Below, piece by piece: positions 21,024-29,576 of a stretch of DNA of 64,000 bases (position 1 is the stretch's first letter; every line of letters starts with the position of its first letter). The translations under genes and the position numbers were made by a program. Below the pieces are notes generated by a model. The model was not told the origin of the DNA. It saw only the letters and a list, made by a program, of their open reading frames with translations, and ran no database searches. Origin of the DNA: Prochlorococcus sp. AG-347-J21 (GTDB lineage Bacteria; Cyanobacteriota; Cyanobacteriia; PCC-6307; Cyanobiaceae); contig QCBX01000002.1 of NCBI GenBank assembly GCA_003281455.1, positions 62,001-126,000 on the forward strand, read 5' to 3'.

Positions 21024-21119
21024 GTTTGGATAATCCATAATTTTATAAATAGAAAGTTTTTCTTTGCTTTTTTTTTATAAGAATACTAATCTTTTATAAT
21101 AATGATGTAAGAAAATTAA

Positions 21120-21908
21120 TTGAAAAATATTGGTTTAATTTTGTTTGACATTGATGGTGTAATCCGCAGCGTAGAAAATAGTTACAGACTTTCATTAAAA
21201 AAAACAGTTTACAAATTTTCCGGATGGGAGCCAAGTTTTATAGATATTGATAGTGCAAAAAATGAAGGGATCTGGAATAATGACTGGGATTTAAGTTTAG
21301 AACTTGTAAAAAGATATATAAAAAAAGAGAACTTAAACCTTAAAATTCCTCCAAGAGAGGAGATAGTAAAATGTTTTGAAGAGTTTTACTTTGGTGGAGA
21401 TCCAAATAAAGATAGTAAATACTGGTCTGGTTACATAACAAATGAGGAGTTATTAGTTGATAAAAAGTTTTTTGATTTAATTCAAGGTAATGGAATAATC
21501 TGGGGTTTTGTTAGTGGTGCAGAGTCTGCTTCTGCAAAATTTGTTTTAGAAAAAAGACTTGGACTAAAATCACCACCACTAATATCTATGGGAGATGCCC
21601 CTGACAAGCCTAATCCTAAAGGTTTTATTAACTTATCAAAAAAGCTTATAGGAGATAAACTTGGCGAATCAAATATTCCCATTGCATATGTAGGAGATAC
21701 TATTGCAGATATAAATACAGTTATAAACGCTAGAAAGGAAATACCATCTCAGAAATTCATAAGTATCGGAATAGCTCCTCCTCATTTACATTTAAATTCT
21801 CGATTAAAAGAACGTAATTCTTACGAAACAAATCTTAGAGATGCAGGCGCTGACTTGATTTTAAATTCTATTTATGACCTTAAAGATATTAATCTTGACT
21901 TGTTTTAA
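21120..21908 (+). CDS. HAD-superfamily hydrolase (IA-type)
   Basis: The 262-residue protein has the HAD nucleophile motif LILFDIDGVIRS (Asp10, Asp12), a Ser/Thr motif in WGFVSGAES, a lysine in the DKPNPKGF region, and the acidic motif YVGDTIADINT. All four HAD motifs are present, so it should be an active phosphatase. The DIDGVIR start resembles a cyanobacterial subfamily of unknown substrate. Start is TTG at 21120. It ends 32 bp before the distal repeat of the tRNA-Ser element, so it is the last chromosomal gene on that side. Confidence 0.85.
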   Translation: MKNIGLILFDIDGVIRSVENSYRLSLKKTVYKFSGWEPSFIDIDSAKNEGIWNNDWDLSLELVKRYIKKENLNLKIPPREEIVKCFEEFYFGGDPNKDSKYWSGYITNEELLVDKKFFDLIQGNGIIWGFVSGAESASAKFVLEKRLGLKSPPLISMGDAPDKPNPKGFINLSKKLIGDKLGESNIPIAYVGDTIADINTVINARKEIPSQKFISIGIAPPHLHLNSRLKERNSYETNLRDAGADLILNSIYDLKDINLDLF

Positions 21909-21940
21909 ACAAATATTAATTAAAAATTTTCTAAATATAT

Positions 21941-21953
21941 CACGGAGAGGGAG
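21941..21953 (-). repeat. distal att-like repeat (tRNA-Ser 3' end remnant)
   Basis: An exact 13-bp copy of CACGGAGAGGGAG, the last 11 nt of tRNA-Ser(GCT) plus 2 flanking bases, 2,127 bp away from the tRNA copy in the same orientation. The match ends sharply on both sides (ctacat inside, atat outside). No further tRNA sequence follows, so it is a remnant and not a second tRNA gene. Confidence 0.75.
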
Positions 21954-22032
21954 CTACATATACCACAAAAATATCGGACTTAAGCGAACTTATAGGGACT
22001 TATACAAACTAACCAAATTTGTAAAGGGGTTC

Positions 22033-22056
22033 TTCGCCACACCATTCGCCACACCA
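22033..22056. repeat. tandem 12-bp repeat, left subterminal module
   Basis: Two exact head-to-tail copies of TTCGCCACACCA, starting 80 bp inside the distal att repeat. The same word with the same 12-bp spacing recurs near the other end at 23933-23956, in the same orientation. Paired, in-phase repeats just inside both ends of an integrated element are typical of arm-type recombinase or accessory-factor sites. That role is inference. Confidence 0.7.
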
Positions 22057-22099
22057 CTTTTTCCAAATAATAAAAGTAAATTAGTTTTTATTTGATTAT

Positions 22100-22939
22100 T
22101 TATTTTTCCCAACTTAGAAGAAGCCTATCTTGAACGTGTTCATCATTGCAATTTTCTCCAGATCTTTGGAACCTTTTTAGCATTGAGGCTCCAAGAGGTA
22201 CAAATATTTCTCGCTTAAATAAATCTAATGGAATTTCAACCTTGCAGTTATCTTGCCCAGATTTTTTGGTCCCATCAATTGATAGTGCTACTTTGACACC
22301 TTTAGAAATTGCTTTTTCTAGGGATTTAACCAAATCCGCGAATATAAAATCCTGTCCACCATAAAGGATAGCCTGACTATGTATGTATGGCGGATCGCAA
22401 TACACCAAATCCCCATTTTTTGCATTAGATATTGCTTCCGAAAAATCCATTACTTTAAATTCCACATTTGAAATTTTTTCACTCCACAAATTTGCACGTA
22501 ACGAAAACTTTTCAGGCTTAATTGGTTTATGCACTCCACAGGGAGTAGAAAGATATCCATCCAATTTTCTAAACCGAATAATACCTCCATAACAGCTTCT
22601 TGATATAAAAAGTAAATCTGCAGCATTTGCAGATTTATTAAAATTAGACTTTATATACTCATATCCATCTTTATGACCCATCTCCTCTAATATTGCATAA
22701 CGCTCTGAATACCAATTAATTACTGTCTCGGGAGATTTAGATAACATTTTCCATATATCAATAAGAGGTTTATAAATATCGGTGGCTAATGCATTTTCAG
22801 GAGCCAAATGACCCAAGACCGCTGCACTTCCAAGAAAAGGTTCAAAATAGTTATTAAATTTATCAAAATGACTAATTATAAAAGGAGCATATTTATGCTT
22901 ATTACCAACCCACTTCAACAATTGAGAATTTTTTAACAT
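22100..22939 (-). CDS. D12-class adenine-N6 DNA methyltransferase
   Basis: The 279-residue protein shows the alpha-group (Dam/DpnM-type) order: KWVGNKHKYAPFI at the N-terminus, the SAM-binding YFEPFLGSAAVLGHL at about 31-45, and the catalytic DPPY at 182-185. The middle region SCYGGIIRFRK is typical of D12 enzymes. It should methylate adenine in a specific site; the target cannot be read from sequence. Paired divergently (157 bp) with a nuclease-like gene inside a tRNA-bounded element, it is most likely the modification half of a restriction-modification system. Confidence 0.87.
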   Translation of the reverse strand: MLKNSQLLKWVGNKHKYAPFIISHFDKFNNYFEPFLGSAAVLGHLAPENALATDIYKPLIDIWKMLSKSPETVINWYSERYAILEEMGHKDGYEYIKSNFNKSANAADLLFISRSCYGGIIRFRKLDGYLSTPCGVHKPIKPEKFSLRANLWSEKISNVEFKVMDFSEAISNAKNGDLVYCDPPYIHSQAILYGGQDFIFADLVKSLEKAISKGVKVALSIDGTKKSGQDNCKVEIPLDLFKREIFVPLGASMLKRFQRSGENCNDEHVQDRLLLSWEK

Positions 22940-23096
22940 TTTGAATAGATCAAATATAAAAACAAACTAAAAATTTAATTTCTTATTTTTTAAGAGAACG
23001 ATCTGAATTTTAAAGTATCTTTGATAAATTTCAATTATTGCAAATTAAGCTAAACATTTAAGGAACAGCTATAAAACAGTAAGCATAAATTGTTTA

Positions 23097-23906
23097 ATGT
23101 TACCTTCGAAATTATTTTTAGATAAAGAAACTTCCTTTTGGGCTTGTGTTAGATGGATAGGAAATGAACTGGGCTATGCAAAAAGAAAAGAGATTGTAGT
23201 ACCTTCAATTGATGAAATTAAAAAATGTATTAGTGATATTTCAGAATTAAATGGTTCTGCTGAACAGATAAGTATGTGTGATGAAGTACAAAAATATCTA
23301 ATATTTAGGAAGGATCTTTTAAACAATAAAATTCAATACCTTCTTCAAGATGCCGAAGAAGCAGAGAAAATGTTCGAACATTGTAAATTGATCGCTGGAA
23401 ATGTAAATTGTCCTTTACCTTATAACAAACAGAAGGGGGAAAAGAAAAAACCTGCCTTTTTAACTTGCTCTATAAATTTATTAATGAGTAGTATTCTTGG
23501 TGAGAAAAATATTGATTATGATCCAAGAGATCTAACATTAATTACTGGTAAACATTTTCCACTTGAGGTTTTCTCGAGAAGATATGACGGTGCTTACCCA
23601 AAAACCATAAATCCCAATTGCATTTGGGAAATTAAAGAATATTATTACACGACAACATTTGGGAGTAGAGTTGCTGATGGAGTTTATGAAACTCAGTTAG
23701 ATGGATACGAACTAAGAAACTATAGGCAAAAACATAATCGTGAGATCTATCATTTTTTAGCAATTGATAGTCATTTTACCTGGTGGGTTTGCGGTAAATC
23801 GTATCTTTGTAGATTAATAGATATGCTCCATATGGGCTTAGTTAATGAAATCTTATTCGGAAAAGAAATAATAACTCGTATTCCTGAAATAGCAAAAAAT
23901 CTCTAA
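23097..23906 (+). CDS. putative type II restriction endonuclease (PD-(D/E)xK-like)
   Basis: I do not recognise a named family for this 269-residue protein. A nuclease core is suggested by Asp164 in SRRYDGAYP followed by Glu178-Ile-Lys180 in CIWEIKEYYY, the spacing and order of a PD-(D/E)xK metal site. The ADGVYETQLDGYEL segment that follows and the cysteine-rich middle are distinctive. It starts with ATG, 157 bp from the divergent methyltransferase start, with no controller gene between. Context makes it the cleaving partner; catalytic function is inferred from motif and neighbourhood. Confidence 0.65.
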   Translation: MLPSKLFLDKETSFWACVRWIGNELGYAKRKEIVVPSIDEIKKCISDISELNGSAEQISMCDEVQKYLIFRKDLLNNKIQYLLQDAEEAEKMFEHCKLIAGNVNCPLPYNKQKGEKKKPAFLTCSINLLMSSILGEKNIDYDPRDLTLITGKHFPLEVFSRRYDGAYPKTINPNCIWEIKEYYYTTTFGSRVADGVYETQLDGYELRNYRQKHNREIYHFLAIDSHFTWWVCGKSYLCRLIDMLHMGLVNEILFGKEIITRIPEIAKNL

Positions 23907-23932
23907 AAACTTTAGCTTAAAAAAGGATATTA

Positions 23933-23956
23933 CTCGCCACACATTTCGCCACACCA
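23933..23956. repeat. 12-bp-spaced repeat, right subterminal module
   Basis: CTCGCCACACAT followed by an exact TTCGCCACACCA, giving the CGCCACA core twice at 12-bp spacing, as at 22033-22056 and in the same orientation. It begins 26 bp after the nuclease stop and ends 111 bp before the tRNA-side att repeat. The stretch between it and the tRNA also holds three TATCG words starting at 24011, 24022 and 24032 (about one helical turn apart). Confidence 0.65.
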
Positions 23957-24067
23957 TTTTTGTATTTTTAGCATACTTATTATTGAAGACCACAGCCTTA
24001 AAACGCCCTATATCGCAGCTATATCGTAATTTATCGGATTTGTAACTACCTACACGTACCTTAATAC

Positions 24068-24080
24068 CACGGAGAGGGAG
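24068..24080 (-). repeat. tRNA-side att-like repeat
   Basis: CACGGAGAGGGAG covering the last 11 nt of tRNA-Ser (discriminator base, acceptor strand and start of the T arm) and 2 bp downstream. Identical to 21941-21953. Because the repeat carries the tRNA 3' end, insertion left the tRNA gene intact. Confidence 0.75.
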
Positions 24081-24158
24081 GGATTCGAACCCTCGACAAA
24101 AGTTACCTCCTGTAACTCCTTAGCAGGGAGCCGCTTTCAACCACTCAGCCACCTCTCC
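24070..24158 (-). tRNA. tRNA-Ser (anticodon GCT)
   Basis: An 89-nt class II tRNA. The acceptor strands GGAGAGG (24152-24158) and CCTCTCC (24071-24077) pair fully, with G as discriminator. The anticodon loop CTGCTAA gives GCT, reading AGC/AGT serine codons. A long variable arm and the GGTTCGAATCC T-loop are present. The 3' CCA is not encoded. It is the apparent integration target of the element at 21.9-24.1 kb. Confidence 0.96.
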
Positions 24159-24219
24159 AGTTCTTATACATTATCAATTTTTTTGCAAACATTCAAAATT
24201 ATTTATTTAATCGAAATGT

Positions 24220-25419
24220 CTAATCAATTTGCACTCTCGGCAATCTATTTTTAAAAGAACAAAGAATTTCCCATGGAATAGTGTTAGATTGATATGCCCA
24301 ATCAGTAGGAGAAATTGTTTTATCTCCCTCAGATCCCAGTAATAACATTGTACTACCAACTTTAATTTCATTTGAACCTGTTATGTCCACCATCATTTGA
24401 TCCATAGTTATAGATCCTACTTGCGAATAAAATTTATTATCGTGAATAACATTTATCTTGCCAGAAAGATTTCTAGGAACTCCATCTGCATAACCAATAC
24501 TTAATACAGCCAACTTAGTTTTTCTACTACTTACAAATTTTCCTCCGTAACTAACTCTTACCCCTTGATCAATAGTTCTTATAAAAGCTACTTTGACCTT
24601 CAAAAATAAAGCTGGTTCAAGTGATAAATTTTTATCCATTTTTGCTAGTGGACTATATCCATACATAGAAAGTCCAACACGAACCATATGAAAATGAAAA
24701 TCTTTATGAAGAAGCATACCTGCAGAATTAGCTAAATGAATCTTGATATTGTGATTTCTATCAACATTAATTTGCTTTAATAATTCCTGAAACTTAAGTC
24801 TTTGTGATTGAGTACTACTTTGGGGAGCTAATGAGTTATCTTCATCTGCAGATGACAAATGACTATATATTCCTTTTATTGAAATGTTTTCAAAAGATTT
24901 TATTTTTTTAAATTGCTGAACAAATTTATCAGATTCAAAACCTAATCTTGACATTCCAGTATCAACTTTAAGATGTAAAGAAAATTTCAACCCATAATGC
25001 TTTCCAATATTATTGCAAATTAAACACTCTCTTATACTGCTGATAGTTGGCATCAAATCATTTTTAAAAGATATTATTAGATCTCTTTTCGTATAGAGAT
25101 TTCCTAGAACAAGGATCGGCTCTTTAACCCCAGAAGAACGTAGCTTAATCCCTTCTTTTAAAGTGGCAACTCCTAATTGCGAAGCTCCACCTTTAATAGC
25201 ATAGTCAGATACTACTTTTGCATCATGTCCATATCCATCAGCTTTAACAACTGCCATAAATTGACAATTTTTACTTAACTTTGCTCTTAAATTCCTTACA
25301 TTTGTTTCTATTGCTTTTCCTTTAACTTCAATCCATGCTCTTTGTTTAGGATCAATATCTTTTTCAAAAGTTGGATATTTATCAAAATTAAATCCCTGAT
25401 TTGTGTGCCGAGTTTGCAT
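24220..25419 (-). CDS. alr: alanine racemase
   Basis: A PLP enzyme that makes D-alanine for peptidoglycan. The 399-residue protein has the PLP-lysine motif AVVKADGYGHDA near residue 58 and the catalytic-tyrosine region RVSYGGKFVSS in the C-terminal domain; SIGYADGVPRNLSG and GSITMDQMMVD are also conserved. It has a somewhat long N-terminal lead before the barrel. It sits just upstream of tRNA-Ser on the same strand and diverges from the HNH gene, with the promoter region inside the roughly 70 bp between the true starts. Confidence 0.95.
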   Translation of the reverse strand: MQTRHTNQGFNFDKYPTFEKDIDPKQRAWIEVKGKAIETNVRNLRAKLSKNCQFMAVVKADGYGHDAKVVSDYAIKGGASQLGVATLKEGIKLRSSGVKEPILVLGNLYTKRDLIISFKNDLMPTISSIRECLICNNIGKHYGLKFSLHLKVDTGMSRLGFESDKFVQQFKKIKSFENISIKGIYSHLSSADEDNSLAPQSSTQSQRLKFQELLKQINVDRNHNIKIHLANSAGMLLHKDFHFHMVRVGLSMYGYSPLAKMDKNLSLEPALFLKVKVAFIRTIDQGVRVSYGGKFVSSRKTKLAVLSIGYADGVPRNLSGKINVIHDNKFYSQVGSITMDQMMVDITGSNEIKVGSTMLLLGSEGDKTISPTDWAYQSNTIPWEILCSFKNRLPRVQID

Positions 25420-25487
25420 TAATCTTGCACAATTATATGCGCTTATTGAAATATACAGTTAGCATGACATGTAAATTGTATTTTGGC

Positions 25488-25994
25488 ATGGGCCAGACTC
25501 TAGTTTTAAATGCTTCTTATGAACCTCTAAACATCACTTCTTGGAGAAGAGCTGTTATTTTAATGATCAAAGGTAAAGCAGAAAGCTTAGAGGAAGATAA
25601 ATCATATTCAATTCATTGCGGAAGAAAATTGCCTACAGTAATAAGACTTCGTTACTACGTTAAGGTGCCTTTTAGAGAAGTTTCCTTAACAAGAAAAAAT
25701 ATACTTCTTAGAGATAACAATGCATGCCAATACTGCAGCTATAGTGGTAAAGATTTATCAATAGATCATGTTTTACCGAGAAGTAGAGGTGGAACTGATA
25801 ACTGGGAAAACGTTACTACAGCCTGTCTAAGATGCAATGTACAAAAAGGGAACCGTACCCCAGAAGAGGCAAAAATGCCTTTAAAACGAAAACCTTACCG
25901 TCCACTAAGTAATCTGAATTTTGAAGCTACAAGACAAATTGACTCTGGCAAACATAAAGAATGGAGTAAATACGTAATAGGGATTGCGATTTAA
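25488..25994 (+). CDS. HNH endonuclease domain protein
   Basis: A small nuclease-fold protein with a zinc-ribbon HNH core: CQYC, then the DHVLPRSRGG motif, NWENVTTACLRCN and KGNRTPEEA. The conserved cyanobacterial N-terminus is GQTLVLNASYEPLNITSWRRA, so I place the start at the ATG at 25488 (168 residues). An upstream TTG frame to 25401 would run into the alr coding region and add unconserved residues. Function is unknown; chromosomal HNH proteins of this type are widespread in cyanobacteria and are not necessarily mobile. Confidence 0.82.
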   Translation: MGQTLVLNASYEPLNITSWRRAVILMIKGKAESLEEDKSYSIHCGRKLPTVIRLRYYVKVPFREVSLTRKNILLRDNNACQYCSYSGKDLSIDHVLPRSRGGTDNWENVTTACLRCNVQKGNRTPEEAKMPLKRKPYRPLSNLNFEATRQIDSGKHKEWSKYVIGIAI

Positions 25995-26005
25995 TAAAGA
26001 AATTT

Positions 26006-27100
26006 TTAATTCTCTTCGTTATTAAAATCTTCCATCATCCTTTTTTGTTCTTGTGCTATACATGCATCAATCACTTCATCCAATTGACCAGCAAGAATTG
26101 GTTCTAGTGAAAAATTAGAACCTAATCTATGATCAGTTGTCCTGTTATCTTTAAAATTATAAGTTCTAATTTTTTCACTCCTATCACCTGTTCCAACCTG
26201 TAAAAGCCTTTGTGATCTCTCCTTTGCATTAGCTTCTTTTAATTGAATTTCATATAATTTAGCTCTTAAAATTTCCATCGCTCTCTCACGATTTTGCAAT
26301 TGTGATCTTTCTTGAGTGCAAAAAACTCTAATGCCGGTCGGCTTATGGAGAAGATCAATAGCAGTCTCTACCTTATTAACATTTTGCCCGCCTGCACCTC
26401 CTGATCTTGCCGTACCAACTTCTAAATCGGTTGGATCAATCTTAACTTCAACAGGATCAGCCTCAGGCATGACCGCAACTGTTGCTGTGGAGGTGTGTAC
26501 TCTACCTTGAGATTCAGTAGCTGGGACTCTTTGGACTCTATGTACACCAGCCTCAAATTTAAGTTGACTATATACAGAATCTCCTTTAACAGAGATAACT
26601 AACTCCTTAAATCCTCCCATATCTGACTCGGAAGCACTGACAGGTTTTACAGACCATCCAATTTTTTGTCCATATCTTTCATACATTCTTGCTAAGTCAC
26701 CTGCCCAGATGCAGGCCTCATTACCTCCTGCACCAGCTCTAATTTCTAACATTACACTTCGCTCATCTCTTGGATCTTTGGGTAATAAAGCAATTGTAGT
26801 TTTTTGAATAAGTTCATTCTTAAACTCCTCTAGGTTAGTTAATTCTTCATTTATCAAAGATTCCATCTCTTTATCATTTCTATTCTCTTTCAGTAGATTT
26901 TTTGAATCTTCAATTTCCTTATCTGTATCAAGCAACTTATTAAAATCAATCACCAAAGGTTCCAATTTTGACCTTTCTCTTGCTATTGATTCTAATTTTT
27001 TGGGATCATTAGCTACCTCAGGATCAGCAAGTTGCACTTCCAAATTTTCAAAACTATCTGAAGCAGTTTTCAACCTTGCTATAAGTGTTTTGTATTCCAA
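26006..27100 (-). CDS. prfA: peptide chain release factor 1
   Basis: RF1 reads UAA and UAG stop codons and triggers peptide release. The 364-residue protein carries the catalytic GGQ in [16 protein letters not shown] (about 240-255), and [14 protein letters not shown] places the stop-codon-recognition region. Length is normal. It is the last gene of the ribosomal superoperon, 28 nt downstream of rpmE, and converges on the HNH gene with 11 bp between stops. Confidence 0.97.
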   Translation of the reverse strand: MEYKTLIARLKTASDSFENLEVQLADPEVANDPKKLESIARERSKLEPLVIDFNKLLDTDKEIEDSKNLLKENRNDKEMESLINEELTNLEEFKNELIQKTTIALLPKDPRDERSVMLEIRAGAGGNEACIWAGDLARMYERYGQKIGWSVKPVSASESDMGGFKELVISVKGDSVYSQLKFEAGVHRVQRVPATESQGRVHTSTATVAVMPEADPVEVKIDPTDLEVGTARSGGAGGQNVNKVETAIDLLHKPTGIRVFCTQERSQLQNRERAMEILRAKLYEIQLKEANAKERSQRLLQVGTGDRSEKIRTYNFKDNRTTDHRLGSNFSLEPILAGQLDEVIDACIAQEQKRMMEDFNNEEN

Positions 27101-27128
27101 TTGAAATTGTGCTTAATTTTTGAAAATT

Positions 27129-27389
27129 CTATTTATCAGAATCTTTTTTTTCTTTTTGCTCTTTTGATGTAGCTGAATCAGCTGAACCCATGCCATATTT
27201 TTTCATAAACCTATCAACTCTACCTTCTGTATCAAGAATTTTTTGAGTTCCAGTGAAGAAAGGATGATTACCACTCCATACATCAACATGAAGTTCAGGC
27301 TGCGTTGAGCCAGTCGTCATTACGACTTCTCCGTTGCAAATAACTTTTGCATCTGGATACCATTTTGGATGAATTTCTGATTTTGGCAT
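27129..27389 (-). CDS. rpmE: 50S ribosomal protein L31
   Basis: L31 bridges the subunits on the 50S central protuberance. I use the ATG at 27389, giving 86 residues beginning MPKSEIHPKWYPDAKVICNG, the usual L31 N-terminus; a longer frame would overlap rpsI. Conserved GSTQPELHVDVWSGNHPFFTG follows. The C-type zinc cysteines are largely absent (only one Cys near CNG), so this is the zinc-free form. The charged tail KEQKEKKDSDK is a cyanobacterial extension. Confidence 0.93.
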   Translation of the reverse strand: MPKSEIHPKWYPDAKVICNGEVVMTTGSTQPELHVDVWSGNHPFFTGTQKILDTEGRVDRFMKKYGMGSADSATSKEQKEKKDSDK

Positions 27390-27402
27390 AATTAAAATTT
27401 CT

Positions 27403-27813
27403 TTAACGTTTAGAGAATTGTGGAGCTTTTCTTGCTTTTTTAAGACCATATTTTCTTCTTTCCTTGGCTCTAGGATCTCTACTGAGATGACCTTCAGTTT
27501 TTAAAGGTTTCCTATTGTCTGGAGATAATTCACAAAGTGCTCTTGCTGCTCCTTGCTTGATAGCATCTGCTTGACCAGTTAATCCACCGCCAAAGACATT
27601 TACCAAAATATCGTAAGAATTTTCAAGACCTAATGTTTGCAAAGGTGCTTTAATTGAATTTAAATGCAGAGGATTAAAATTTAAGTAATCATCTCCAGAA
27701 CGACCATTAATTTTAATTTGTCCATTCCCTGGAATCAAACGAACTCTAGCTACAGAAGTTTTTCTTCTTCCAGTTCCCCAATAAACAGCTTTGTTTTTTA
27801 TTTGACTATTCAT
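27403..27813 (-). CDS. rpsI: 30S ribosomal protein S9
   Basis: S9 lies in the 30S head, with its C-terminal tail reaching the P-site tRNA. The 136-residue protein contains [35 protein letters not shown] and the basic C-terminus [12 protein letters not shown] ending in the conserved Lys-Arg. It follows rplM at 9 nt, the universal rplM-rpsI pair. Confidence 0.98.
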   Translation of the reverse strand: MNSQIKNKAVYWGTGRRKTSVARVRLIPGNGQIKINGRSGDDYLNFNPLHLNSIKAPLQTLGLENSYDILVNVFGGGLTGQADAIKQGAARALCELSPDNRKPLKTEGHLSRDPRAKERRKYGLKKARKAPQFSKR

Positions 27814-27822
27814 TTTGATAAA

Positions 27823-28254
27823 TTAACTATTTAATAATACAGGATTCTGGGCAGCATGAGGATGATCAGCACCTTTATAAACTTTTAGTTTTTTAAATTG
27901 CTGTCTTCCTAAAGAGTTATGAGGCAACATACCTTTAACAGCTTGCTCGATAATTCTTTCAGGAATTCTCTCTTGAAGAGACTCAAATTTTTCAATTTTC
28001 ATTCCTCCTGGTCTTCCAGAATGTCTTCTGTACAATTTTTGTGATGCTTTTTTGCCTGTTACCTCAACTTTTTCAGCATTTACAACAATGACAAAATCTC
28101 CTGTATCTAAATGCGGAGTAAATGTCGGTTTATTCTTACCTCTTAAAACAGTAGCAATTTCTGTAGCAAGTCTCCCAAGCGTCTTATCTTTTGCATCAAC
28201 TAAAAACCAATTTCTTTCTAGGGTTTCTAAAGATGGAGTAATAGTTTTATTCAT
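27823..28254 (-). CDS. rplM: 50S ribosomal protein L13
   Basis: L13 is an early-assembly protein of the large subunit. The 143 residues include [19 protein letters not shown], the [18 protein letters not shown] region and [19 protein letters not shown], all diagnostic. It is located between truA and rpsI. The 114-bp gap to truA is one of the larger gaps in this superoperon and could hold an internal promoter. Confidence 0.98.
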   Translation of the reverse strand: MNKTITPSLETLERNWFLVDAKDKTLGRLATEIATVLRGKNKPTFTPHLDTGDFVIVVNAEKVEVTGKKASQKLYRRHSGRPGGMKIEKFESLQERIPERIIEQAVKGMLPHNSLGRQQFKKLKVYKGADHPHAAQNPVLLNS

Positions 28255-28368
28255 TTATTAAATTTTTGCAAATAATTTAAAGTTAGTCCTAAATTCTACC
28301 TTATTGGAGGAATATTAAACAACATTTTTGAATCATTTAAACAAAAAATTCGCTTTAATCACATTTAC

Positions 28369-29175
28369 TTAAGAGAAACCCTTAATTAAAAATACTGGAA
28401 AGAAATCATTGTTATTAATATTGTTAAAAACATTTTCTTTATAAACAGCATTTACAAAACATAACCCCTTAGCTGGTGCAGATTCTTTAACATCATTTTT
28501 CTTTTTGTTTAACCATCTATCTGTAAAAATTTCTGGAGAAATTTTTTTTTCTCCAACTAACACCAATTGACCAACAATTAAACGGACCATTCCATATAGA
28601 AAACCAGTAGCTTTAATATCAATTAAAATTAAATCCTCCACTCTTTTAATATCTATATTTTTTATTTTTGTAATAGAGTTTTTCCTGCTACTTCCACTTT
28701 TCTGAAAAGCAAAAAAATCATGTTCTCCTTCCATTCTCTTGCATGCATTTAACATTAAAACTTCATCTAATACTTTTTGATATCTATGCCAAGACCAATT
28801 ATTTATGAACAAATTAGGGAATTTACTGTTATTGATTACATATCGATAATGTCTATATATTGCTGAATAACATGCATGCCAACTATCTTTAACCTCAACC
28901 GATTCCAAAATTCTAATTGTTGAAGGTAAATAACTATTTAGTACATCTGAAAAACGATTTCCTGGAATAACACAATCAATATCAAAGTGTACTACTTGTC
29001 CTGATGCATGAACCCCAGCATCAGTTCTACCTGCGGCAAAAGTCTTTACTGTATGATTAGTAATTTTAAAGAGAGATCTATCTAAAATCTCCTGAACTGA
29101 AGAGGCATTTTTTTGTTTTTGCCAACCTGAGTAATTAGATCCTTCATATTGGACTAGTAAAGCAACCCTTTTCAA
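28369..29175 (-). CDS. truA: tRNA pseudouridine(38-40) synthase
   Basis: TruA modifies uridines in the tRNA anticodon arm. The 268-residue protein has the catalytic-aspartate motif AGRTDAGVHASGQVVHFD (about 48-65) and the N-terminal LLVQYEGSNYSGWQKQ. The C-terminal part has GFLYGMVRLIVG. It sits between rplQ and rplM in the operon, a common cyanobacterial arrangement. Confidence 0.97.
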   Translation of the reverse strand: MKRVALLVQYEGSNYSGWQKQKNASSVQEILDRSLFKITNHTVKTFAAGRTDAGVHASGQVVHFDIDCVIPGNRFSDVLNSYLPSTIRILESVEVKDSWHACYSAIYRHYRYVINNSKFPNLFINNWSWHRYQKVLDEVLMLNACKRMEGEHDFFAFQKSGSSRKNSITKIKNIDIKRVEDLILIDIKATGFLYGMVRLIVGQLVLVGEKKISPEIFTDRWLNKKKNDVKESAPAKGLCFVNAVYKENVFNNINNNDFFPVFLIKGFS

Positions 29176-29211
29176 AAGTTCTTTTCTAATAAAAAACGCT
29201 TAATAGATAAC

Positions 29212-29562
29212 TCAAACAAGCTCAATAATAGCCATTTGAGCATTATCACCTTTTCTAGAAACGGTTCTTACTATGCGTGTATAACCACCTTTTCTATCTC
29301 CATATCTTTCTTTTGCTTTTTCGAATAATGAATGAACTAATTTCTTATCATAAATGTATCCAATAGCTCTTCTCCTAGCAGCTAAACTTCCCTCTTTAGC
29401 TAGTGAAATCATTCTTTCGGCTTCGTTTCTTAAAGCTTTTGCCCTAGCTTTAGTTGTAGTTACTCTGCCTTCCCTAATTAATTGTGTTGTCAAACCTCTT
29501 AAAAGTGCTTTCCTCTGGTCAGCAGGTTTACTCAATAATGGAATTCTAAGTTGGTGTCTCAT
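29212..29562 (-). CDS. rplQ: 50S ribosomal protein L17
   Basis: L17 lies near the polypeptide exit tunnel. The 116 residues begin [19 protein letters not shown] and include [21 protein letters not shown]. It follows rpoA at 14 nt, the standard alpha-operon order rpoA-rplQ. Confidence 0.98.
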   Translation of the reverse strand: MRHQLRIPLLSKPADQRKALLRGLTTQLIREGRVTTTKARAKALRNEAERMISLAKEGSLAARRRAIGYIYDKKLVHSLFEKAKERYGDRKGGYTRIVRTVSRKGDNAQMAIIELV

Positions 29563-29576
29563 AATCTTAAAAATTG

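Larger units (their letters stand above)
21941..24080. mobile_element. 2.1-kb non-autonomous integrative element at tRNA-Ser(GCT)
   Basis: The 3' end of tRNA-Ser plus 2 bp (CACGGAGAGGGAG, 24068-24080) is repeated exactly and in the same orientation at 21941-21953. Between the copies are only a D12-class methyltransferase and a PD-(D/E)xK nuclease gene, divergently arranged. Matching modules of 12-bp-spaced CGCCACA repeats lie just inside each end. This is the footprint of tyrosine-recombinase insertion into a tRNA 3' end. No recombinase gene lies inside, so mobilisation would need one from elsewhere. The layout resembles the tycheposons known in Prochlorococcus, or a satellite/remnant of one (inference). 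Confidence 0.75.

Noticed and set aside
21874..22095. 73-codon frame at the left end of the tRNA-Ser element
   Set aside because: It overlaps the HAD gene end, runs through the att repeat and the 12-bp repeats, and encodes no recognisable protein; a chance frame.
25401..25487. Longer N-terminus of the HNH gene from a TTG at 25401
   Set aside because: It would overlap the divergent alr start and add residues with no conserved character; family sequence begins at the ATG at 25488.
27390..27449. 20-residue N-terminal extension of L31
   Set aside because: It overlaps the rpsI coding end, and L31 proteins begin at MPKSEIHP.
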